Below are positions 57,840 to 64,000 of a stretch of 64,000 nucleotides of DNA, in pieces. The notes below the pieces were generated by a model that ran no database searches, was not told the origin of the DNA, and saw only the letters and a list, made by a program, of their open reading frames with translations. The stretch is taken from the NCBI RefSeq assembly GCF_946221935.1, contig NZ_CAMIGN010000001.1:248001-312000 (forward strand), in the 5' to 3' direction. This DNA comes from an uncultured Corynebacterium sp. (GTDB lineage: Bacteria; Actinomycetota; Actinomycetes; Mycobacteriales; Mycobacteriaceae). Made by a program: the position numbers and the translations under genes. Each line of letters starts with the position of its first letter. The stretch's first letter is position 1.

Positions 57840-57906
57840 CGAGTGCAAGACAATATCTAAACGCAAGGAAAAGCACCCAAATACGTGAGTTTCTCGCGAA
57901 GGAAGG

Positions 57907-57912
57907 TAGTCT
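57907..57912 (+). promoter_or_regulatory. -10 box TAGTCT for leaderless dapA
   Basis: TAGTCT ends 8 bases before ATG 57921, favouring that start over 57885. Confidence 0.5.
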
Positions 57913-57920
57913 GGGAAGTC

Positions 57921-58823
57921 ATGAGTACAGGTAACGTAGCAACAAGGGGATCCGCGCACTTCGGAACTATCTCTCTTGCGATGGTGACCCCTTTTAAGAA
58001 GGACGGCTCCGTCGACTTGGACGCGGGCGTGGCACTAGCTGGCCACTTCGTGGATGAGGGCTGCGATTCTTTGGTCTTGGCCGGTACCACCGGTGAGTCA
58101 CCCACCACGGGTGCGACCGAGAAGCTTGACCTGCTCAGAGCAGTACGATCCGAGCTCGGCGACCGCGTTAAGCTGATTGCCGGAAGCGGGTCTTATGACA
58201 CAGCTGTCACCGTAGAAATGTCTCGCGCCTCGCAGGAGGCCGGTGCTGATTCTCTTCTGGTTGTGACTCCTTATTACTCCCGTCCCAGCCAAGAGGGCAT
58301 TTACCAGCACTTCACGACAGTTGCGGACGCAGTGGATATTCCAGTGTGCGTCTATGACATTCCCTCCCGTTCCGTCGTTCCGGTGGAGCCAGAAACCCTG
58401 CACCGACTGGCCGGTCACCCGCAGATCGCAGCTGTGAAGGATGCCAAGGGCGACCTGGCCGCAGCCATGGAGCTCATCGAGAACACTGACCTGGCGTGGT
58501 ACTCGGGCGATGACCCGCTGAACCTGCCGTGGTTAGCCGCAGGTGCCACCGGCTTCATCTCCGTGATTGGCCATGTGGCAACGCGACAGCTTAAGGAACT
58601 AAGGGATGCGTTCGACGCTGGCGATATCGCCACTGCCCGCAGCATTGCAGTGCGACTGCAGCCGCTGCAGAAGGCACAGGCCCGCCTCGGGGGCGTGACA
58701 TTCGCGAAGGCAGCACTAAAGCTAAAGGGAAAGGACGTGGGTGCACCGCGTCTTCCCATCATCGAACCAACCGCCGCTGAGATGGATCAGCTGGCTCAAG
58801 ACCTGCAGGCAGCAGGAGTATAG
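57921..58823 (+). CDS. dapA: 4-hydroxy-tetrahydrodipicolinate synthase
   Basis: A 300-residue TIM-barrel lyase condensing pyruvate with aspartate semialdehyde, the first step of the lysine branch. AGTTGESPTTGATEK is the family signature, Tyr in VYDIPSRS and the Schiff-base Lys173 in IAAVKDAKGDL are in place. Separated from dapB by thyX; RNase J follows after 7 bases. Confidence 0.96.
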   Translation: MSTGNVATRGSAHFGTISLAMVTPFKKDGSVDLDAGVALAGHFVDEGCDSLVLAGTTGESPTTGATEKLDLLRAVRSELGDRVKLIAGSGSYDTAVTVEMSRASQEAGADSLLVVTPYYSRPSQEGIYQHFTTVADAVDIPVCVYDIPSRSVVPVEPETLHRLAGHPQIAAVKDAKGDLAAAMELIENTDLAWYSGDDPLNLPWLAAGATGFISVIGHVATRQLKELRDAFDAGDIATARSIAVRLQPLQKAQARLGGVTFAKAALKLKGKDVGAPRLPIIEPTAAEMDQLAQDLQAAGV

Positions 58824-58830
58824 GGAAAAT

Positions 58831-60945
58831 ATGACTGAACAACGTTCCCGAGGCCGCAAGGTGACTCGGAAGGCCGCTCCGCCGAGCGCGGAAGCGGAAG
58901 CACAATCGGATAACACCGCTGTTTCCAACGCTGAGGCTGCGACCGTTTTCGACGACGGTGGCGTCGCTAAGAACAACGGCGACAACAGCGAAAGCAATGG
59001 CGACAACAACGGCGGTAATAACGGCGGCGGTAACAAGAACAACAACCGCAACCGGAACCGTCGCTCCCGTGGCCGGGGCCGTGGTGGAAATGGTGGCAGC
59101 GGTAGCAATGGCGGCAATGGCGGAAACGGTGGCAATAATAAGAACCGTGGCCGCGGCGGCCGTGGGGGCGACCGTCGCAAAGGCGCGCTGAAGGCCATGC
59201 AGGGTGCTGACTTGACGCAGCGTCTGCCGAAGCCCCCGAAGCAGCCAAAGGGCAGCCTGCGCATTGTTGCGCTGGGCGGTATCTCCGAAATCGGTCGCAA
59301 CATGACCGTCTTCGAGTACGAGGGTCGCCTGCTGATTATCGACTGTGGTGTGCTCTTCCCGAGCTCCGGCGAGCCTGGCGTGGATCTGATCCTTCCGGAC
59401 TTTAGCTACCTGGAGGACAAGTGGGATCGCGTGGAAGCGCTGGTCATCACCCACGGCCACGAGGATCACATCGGCGCTATCCCATGGCTGCTGAAGCAGC
59501 GTGCTGATATCCCGATCATTGCCTCCCGTTTCACGTGTGCACTGATCGCGGCGAAGACGCAGGAACACCGTCAGCGTCCGAAGCTCATCGAGGTTGATGA
59601 GAACTCGCACGAGAGCCGCGGACCATTCGATCTGCGCTTCTTCGCGGTAAACCACTCGATCCCGGACTGTCTGGGTATTGCTCTGAAGACCGGTGCTGGT
59701 CTGCTGGTGCAGACCGGCGATATCAAGCTGGATCAGACCCCGCTGGACGGTCGTCCGACCGACCTGCCCGCGCTGTCTCGCTTTGGCGACGAGGGCGTGG
59801 ATCTGTTCCTGTGCGACTCGACGAACGCGACCACCCCGGGCGTGTCCGGCTCCGAGGCAGATATTGCGCCGACACTGAAGCGCCTGGTGCGTGACGCCAA
59901 GCAGCGCGTGATTATCGCCTCCTTTGCCTCTAACGTTTCCCGTGTGCAGTCCGCTGTGGACGCTGCCGTGGCGGCCAACCGCAAGGTTGCCTTCAACGGC
60001 CGCTCGATGATCCGCAACATGGAAATTGCCGAGCGCATGGGCTACTTGAACGTGCCGCGCGGCACTATCGTCTCCATGGACGACGCCGCAAGGATGGCTC
60101 CCCACAAGGTCGTGCTGATTACGACCGGTACGCAGGGCGAGCCGATGGCGGCTCTGTCCCGCATGGCACGCCGTGAGCACCGTCAGATCACCGTTCGCGA
60201 TGGCGACCTGATCATCCTGTCTTCGTCCCTGGTTCCGGGTAACGAGGAAGCGGTCTTTGGCGTAATCAACATGCTGTCTCAGATCGGCGCAACCGTCATT
60301 ACTGGTCGTGACGCTAAGGTGCACACCTCTGGCCACGGCTACTCCGGTGAGCTTCTATTCCTGTATAACGCTGCCCGCCCGCGCAACGCTATGCCCGTAC
60401 ACGGCGAGTGGCGACACCTGCGCGCCAACAAGGAACTGGCTATCAGCACTGGTGTGAACCCGAATAACATTCCACTGGCACAAAACGGTGTGGTCGTGGA
60501 TCTCCATAATGGTCACGCCAAGGTTGTTGGCCAAATTACCGTCGGTAATCTCTACGTCGACGGCACCCGCATGGGTGACATTGACAGCAGCGTGCTGGAA
60601 GACCGCACGACGATGTCTGAGGGTGGCCTGATTTCGATCACCACTGTCATCGACAACCGCACCGGTCGTCCGCTGGAGGCGCCGAGCGTCCAGGCCAAGG
60701 GATTCTCGGACGACGCGCGCGACATGCTGAAGGAAATCCAGGAGAAGGTCGATAATGTGATGATCGACCTGGCTGGCGAGGGAGAGAACGATCCCTATCG
60801 CATGGCCCAGGCTATCCGCCGTAAGGTGGGCAAGCTCATCTCTGATAAGTGGAACCGCAAGCCGATGATCGTGCCGACCGTCGTCCCGATGAGCTCCGAG
60901 ATTGTTGAAGAGCTAGAGGAGGAAGAAGCCCGCGAGTCCATCTAG
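58831..60945 (+). CDS. rnj: Ribonuclease J
   Basis: A 704-residue metallo-beta-lactamase/beta-CASP nuclease with 5'-3' exo- and endonuclease activity on RNA. The first ~130 residues are a disordered Asn/Gly/Arg-rich extension (NNNRNRNRRSRGRGRGG), typical of actinobacterial RNase J and probably RNA-binding. The catalytic HGHEDH is at residues 208-213, followed by VNHSIPDCLG, LVQTGDIKLD and HTSGHGYSGEL. ATG 58831 is chosen; the frame upstream runs through dapA. Confidence 0.95.
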   Translation: MTEQRSRGRKVTRKAAPPSAEAEAQSDNTAVSNAEAATVFDDGGVAKNNGDNSESNGDNNGGNNGGGNKNNNRNRNRRSRGRGRGGNGGSGSNGGNGGNGGNNKNRGRGGRGGDRRKGALKAMQGADLTQRLPKPPKQPKGSLRIVALGGISEIGRNMTVFEYEGRLLIIDCGVLFPSSGEPGVDLILPDFSYLEDKWDRVEALVITHGHEDHIGAIPWLLKQRADIPIIASRFTCALIAAKTQEHRQRPKLIEVDENSHESRGPFDLRFFAVNHSIPDCLGIALKTGAGLLVQTGDIKLDQTPLDGRPTDLPALSRFGDEGVDLFLCDSTNATTPGVSGSEADIAPTLKRLVRDAKQRVIIASFASNVSRVQSAVDAAVAANRKVAFNGRSMIRNMEIAERMGYLNVPRGTIVSMDDAARMAPHKVVLITTGTQGEPMAALSRMARREHRQITVRDGDLIILSSSLVPGNEEAVFGVINMLSQIGATVITGRDAKVHTSGHGYSGELLFLYNAARPRNAMPVHGEWRHLRANKELAISTGVNPNNIPLAQNGVVVDLHNGHAKVVGQITVGNLYVDGTRMGDIDSSVLEDRTTMSEGGLISITTVIDNRTGRPLEAPSVQAKGFSDDARDMLKEIQEKVDNVMIDLAGEGENDPYRMAQAIRRKVGKLISDKWNRKPMIVPTVVPMSSEIVEELEEEEARESI

Positions 60946-60953
60946 CTTTTCGC

Positions 60954-60959
60954 TACGCT
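60954..60959 (+). promoter_or_regulatory. -10 box TACGCT for the TIGR03085 gene
   Basis: TACGCT ends 8 bases before ATG 60968, giving a leaderless start and excluding the in-frame GTG/TTG overlap with rnj. Confidence 0.45.
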
Positions 60960-60967
60960 TGGGTGGC

Positions 60968-61615
60968 ATGGAACCTTATAACGTAAGTACCTCCCAGGCA
61001 GAGCGCGAAGCGCTGGCAGATCTTCTACAGCAGTCCGGTCCTGATGCACCTACGTTGTGCGAGGGCTGGACTGCACGTGATTTAGCGGTTCATTTGGTGA
61101 TCCGCGAGTATCGTCCGGATGCCGCTGCCGGCATGTTCTTTAAAGGGCTGGCGAATCGACTGGATACCGTAAGTCACGACTACGAGTCCAAGCCATTTGC
61201 CGAGCTGGTGGAGATGTACCGCAATGGCCCGCCCACGTGGAATCCAATGCGTTTGGCAGACAAATACGCCAACCTGGCCGAGAACTTTATTCACCATGAG
61301 GATCTGCGACGTGGGGGAGGGGATAACTCTCCGCGTGATTTGGCAAATTCTGCCCGAGAGAGCCTGTGGAAAGCCGTAAGCAAGATGGCGAAGTTCTGCC
61401 TGCGCTCCTCACGCATTCACGTCGTTATAGAGCGAACGGATGGCGCGGAGGCAGCAGTGGTGCGGGCTGGAGCCGATACCCCCGACGAGGTACGGGTGAG
61501 CGGTGACGCCGGGGAGCTGTTGCTATGGCTCTATGGGCGCGATTCTGCGGCTAACGTCACGCTCACTCCGGGGGACGAGGCTACTGTAGCTCGCATTAAG
61601 CGACACATCTTCTAG
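60968..61615 (+). CDS. TIGR03085-family DinB-like protein
   Basis: A 215-residue protein of the actinobacterial TIGR03085/TIGR03083 group with a DinB/maleylpyruvate isomerase-N four-helix fold. LCEGWTARDLAVHLVIRE carries the first metal-binding-type His, and NFIHHEDLRRG the others. Some relatives are mycothiol-dependent enzymes; the substrate here is unknown. It lies between rnj and ftsK, as in other corynebacteria. Confidence 0.82.
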   Translation: MEPYNVSTSQAEREALADLLQQSGPDAPTLCEGWTARDLAVHLVIREYRPDAAAGMFFKGLANRLDTVSHDYESKPFAELVEMYRNGPPTWNPMRLADKYANLAENFIHHEDLRRGGGDNSPRDLANSARESLWKAVSKMAKFCLRSSRIHVVIERTDGAEAAVVRAGADTPDEVRVSGDAGELLLWLYGRDSAANVTLTPGDEATVARIKRHIF

Positions 61616-61671
61616 CGATCTTTTTAGAACAAAGCGCGTGTTGCTCATGTGACTACTGTGATTACTGCGAC

Positions 61672-61677
61672 TAAAGT
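61672..61677 (+). promoter_or_regulatory. -10 box TAAAGT for leaderless ftsK
   Basis: TAAAGT ends 7 bases before ATG 61685; an alternative GTG 61649 in the same frame lies upstream of the box. Confidence 0.5.
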
Positions 61678-61684
61678 GGTGGCC

Positions 61685-64000
61685 ATGTCTGTCACTAGTC
61701 GCTCTCGTAGCTCAGCGCCCCGCAGTAGGGGTTCGCACGCCAATCGACCGAGCTCCAGCCGGCGCGGTGGGTTCGAGGACACGCGTGCCGTTTCGCCGGT
61801 CAGCTCAGGCTACTCTGGCTTCGGTGACACGGGGGACTTTGAACGCACCGGCAGCGCCTTTGGTGTGGTGGGTCATTCCCTTGGCTCGGCCTTTAGTGGT
61901 GCAGCGCGCGGGATTGGCGGCTTGACTCGTCGCCTCGCTTCCCGCGGTAACGCAAGCGACTTTGACACTTTTGACGATGCAGATTTTCTAGAGGAGGCGG
62001 AAACGCAGGTGATCTCCAAGCGGGGTGGCCAGCGAGGATCTCGATCGAGTCAAGCGAAAAGGCTTGACAAGCGTCGTGGTGCTCGCGCCAGCGACGACTG
62101 GACGCCGGATACTGAGGACGATGGTTTCGACGCCGACTTCAGTGCCGAAGATCCCAACATGAGCAACGAACCAGCGCGCATTGGAGGTTCCTACGACGGC
62201 GCCGCGATTGGAGTGTTCGCGGTAGCTCTGATCCTTGCCGGAACCTTGTGGTTCGGCGTTGGTGGTGCAGTGGGTAATGGAATTGCTGGACTGCTGACTT
62301 GGATCATTGGCGCGGGTGGATACGTCGTCCCCATCGCCATGGCATTCGCCGCCTGGGTACTGATGGTGGGCGTCGAAAGAACCCAACGCTCGACGGCTCG
62401 TCTGTGGCTGGGGACGGCTCTCATTGTGCTACCGATGCTGGGGTTGATTCACCTCTTTGCCGGACAGCCCACGGACGCTTCGGGCAAATCCGCTGCGGGC
62501 GGTCTGGTCGGTCAGGCCATTGGTACGCCGATGGCAGTCGGCTTCAGCACCTACCTCGCTATTCCGTTGCTGCTTCTGGCCATTGTTTATGGTGCGCTGC
62601 AGCTCACAGGACTGACCGTAAAGCAGATCTACAACCTGGCTGCTGATTTCCTGGGGGTCGGAAATTGGCGGAGTTCTGGCAATGTCGACAGCTCCGAGGA
62701 CTATGACTCCTTTGACGAGGATGACCAATACGGTCACGTAGATCACGAGATCACACGCGCGGCACGTCGAACCCCGATGGACAATTACCCGGTTCAGACT
62801 AGACAGGATGACGACGACTCGAATGAGACTCTCGTCCTGGATACGCCGAAGAAGCGCAAGCGTAAGCCCCAGCCGAAGAAGCCCGCACCCCAGGTGCAGG
62901 ATGTTGCGGAGCTACTGGATGACGACGAGACGGAGGCTCCAGCTCCAGCACCCACGCCTAAGTCTCAGCCCAAGCCTGAGCCCAAGAAGGAGCCACAACC
63001 CAAGCCACGGGCGAAGAAGGATCCTGTCGCCAATTCTCGCGATTCTGTGCGACAGGCTATTGTCGCTCGTTCCGGCATAGATGCATCGGCCATTCCTGCC
63101 TCGACGCCCAAGTCGGAATTGGAAGAGGATGTGCCTGAGGGCGTCGTAAAGAAGGACAGCGACTACGCCTTGCCTTCAACGGACCTGCTGCTAAACGGGG
63201 AGGCGCCGAAGACTCGCAGTGAAACGAATGATCGGATGATCGAGGCGATCTCCGATGTATTCGAGGAATTTAATGTCGATGCGCAGGTGACTGGCTTTAG
63301 CCGTGGACCGACAGTAACGCGCTACGAGGTCGAACTGGGCCCGGGTGTGAAGGTTTCCAAGATCACCAACCTGCAATCCAACCTGGCCTACGCAGTAGCC
63401 ACCGACAACGTGCGCCTGCTCACCCCTATCCCCGGCAAGTCTGCCGTGGGTATCGAGGTGCCCAACTCCGACCGCGAGATGGTGCGTCTGGGCGACGTGC
63501 TGGAAGCACCTAAGGTGATTTCCGACCACGACCCGATGGTCATTGGCCTGGGTAAGGATATCGAGGGCGACTTTGTGGCGCACTCTATTCAGAAGATGCC
63601 GCACCTGCTCGTGGCCGGTTCTACGGGCTCCGGTAAGTCGGCGTTTGTGAACTCGATGTTGGTGTCACTGCTGACCCGTGCGACTCCGGACGAGGTTCGC
63701 TTGATCCTGGTGGACCCGAAGATGGTGGAGCTGACCCCTTACGAGGGCATTCCGCACCTGATCACGCCCATCATCACCCAGCCGAAGAAGGCCGCCGCGG
63801 CCCTTAACTGGCTGGTGGAGGAGATGGAGCAGCGGTACATGGACATGAAGGCCAGCCGCGTGCGCCACATCAAGGACTTCAACCGCAAGGTCAAGTCCGG
63901 TGAGATCACGACTCCTTTGGGATCCGAGCGTGAGTACCGTCCGTACCCTTACATCGTGTGCGTGGTGGACGAGCTCGCCGACCTGATGATGACTGCCCCG
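61685..64000 (+). CDS. ftsK: DNA translocase FtsK, 5' part
   Basis: 772 residues are present and the gene runs off the window. FtsK pumps the terminus region at division and works with XerC/XerD at dif. N-terminal ~170 residues are Ser/Arg/Asp-rich and disordered; four membrane helices lie near 180-325 ([67 protein letters not shown]). A Pro/Lys-rich linker follows (~380-470), then the motor with Walker [13 protein letters not shown] and Walker [12 protein letters not shown]. xerC lies at 11 kb in this window. Confidence 0.95.
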   Translation, partial: MSVTSRSRSSAPRSRGSHANRPSSSRRGGFEDTRAVSPVSSGYSGFGDTGDFERTGSAFGVVGHSLGSAFSGAARGIGGLTRRLASRGNASDFDTFDDADFLEEAETQVISKRGGQRGSRSSQAKRLDKRRGARASDDWTPDTEDDGFDADFSAEDPNMSNEPARIGGSYDGAAIGVFAVALILAGTLWFGVGGAVGNGIAGLLTWIIGAGGYVVPIAMAFAAWVLMVGVERTQRSTARLWLGTALIVLPMLGLIHLFAGQPTDASGKSAAGGLVGQAIGTPMAVGFSTYLAIPLLLLAIVYGALQLTGLTVKQIYNLAADFLGVGNWRSSGNVDSSEDYDSFDEDDQYGHVDHEITRAARRTPMDNYPVQTRQDDDDSNETLVLDTPKKRKRKPQPKKPAPQVQDVAELLDDDETEAPAPAPTPKSQPKPEPKKEPQPKPRAKKDPVANSRDSVRQAIVARSGIDASAIPASTPKSELEEDVPEGVVKKDSDYALPSTDLLLNGEAPKTRSETNDRMIEAISDVFEEFNVDAQVTGFSRGPTVTRYEVELGPGVKVSKITNLQSNLAYAVATDNVRLLTPIPGKSAVGIEVPNSDREMVRLGDVLEAPKVISDHDPMVIGLGKDIEGDFVAHSIQKMPHLLVAGSTGSGKSAFVNSMLVSLLTRATPDEVRLILVDPKMVELTPYEGIPHLITPIITQPKKAAAALNWLVEEMEQRYMDMKASRVRHIKDFNRKVKSGEITTPLGSEREYRPYPYIVCVVDELADLMMTAP

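Noticed and set aside
58759..60336. 525-codon open frame antisense to rnj and dapA
   Set aside because: Third-position GC bias of rnj opens the opposite strand. No domain or ribosome site supports it.

Overview
The window is a GC-rich, densely packed chromosomal segment from an actinobacterium, almost certainly a Corynebacterium. Evidence: mycothione reductase (mtr), a PptT/PptH pair, Rip1, DUF2631, DUF2469 and DUF4439 proteins, LuxR-type two-component genes beside a heme-exporter-like ABC pair (ChrSA/HrtBA arrangement), malate:quinone oxidoreductase, and a gene order (dxr-rip1-ispG; pbp-map; mqo; proS; rimP-nusA-ylxR-infB-rbfA; truB/ribF-rpsO-pnp-dapB-thyX-dapA-rnj-ftsK) that follows the corynebacterial/mycobacterial core. 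The lipophilic C. jeikeium-like group is plausible, but species cannot be fixed from sequence alone. I found no tRNA, rRNA, CRISPR array, insertion sequence or prophage.

Layout. 1-3.2 kb: choline uptake and oxidation (betT 3' part, betB). 3.2-7.8 kb: tex, rplS, lepB, rnhB, DUF2469. 7.9-12.6 kb: yraN-comM-dprA and xerC, facing an M23-like gene; this block is bracketed by two inverted copies of an unexplained composite element. 12.6-17.7 kb: translation and lipid core (rpsB, tsf, pyrH, frr, cdsA) and a LapA-like membrane protein. 17.7-23.1 kb: rlmN, DUF2631, then the MEP isoprenoid genes dxr and ispG around the site-2 protease rip1. 23.1-26.6 kb: hrtBA and chrSA, divergent around a 27-bp dyad. 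26.6-29.9 kb: penicillin-binding lipoprotein, map, a CMD-family protein. 29.9-32.7 kb: the most accessory-looking part, a DUF222/HNH gene and a YtrA-type GntR regulator with a DUF1648 membrane protein under a 43-bp nested dyad. 32.7-43.1 kb: hydrolase-mtr-SDR operon, mqo, selO, cobA, yaaA, proS, DUF4439 lipoprotein. 43.2-64 kb: the translation/RNA operon, MATE exporter, pptH-pptT, truB, ribF, rpsO, pnp, lysine/DAP and thymidylate genes, RNase J, a TIGR03085 protein and the 5' part of ftsK.

Two genome-style signals stand out. First, at least seventeen genes have a TANNNT -10 box ending 6-8 bases before the chosen start codon, which implies leaderless mRNAs and decides many starts. Second, eight of ten convergent gene pairs overlap at their stop codons, often through CTAG, leaving no room for intergenic terminators. 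No wholly new multi-gene system is evident. The best leads are the inverted composite element around yraN-comM-dprA-xerC, the two concentric operator-like dyads, the structured rpsB and pnp leaders, and an M23 domain that has lost a metal-ligand position.
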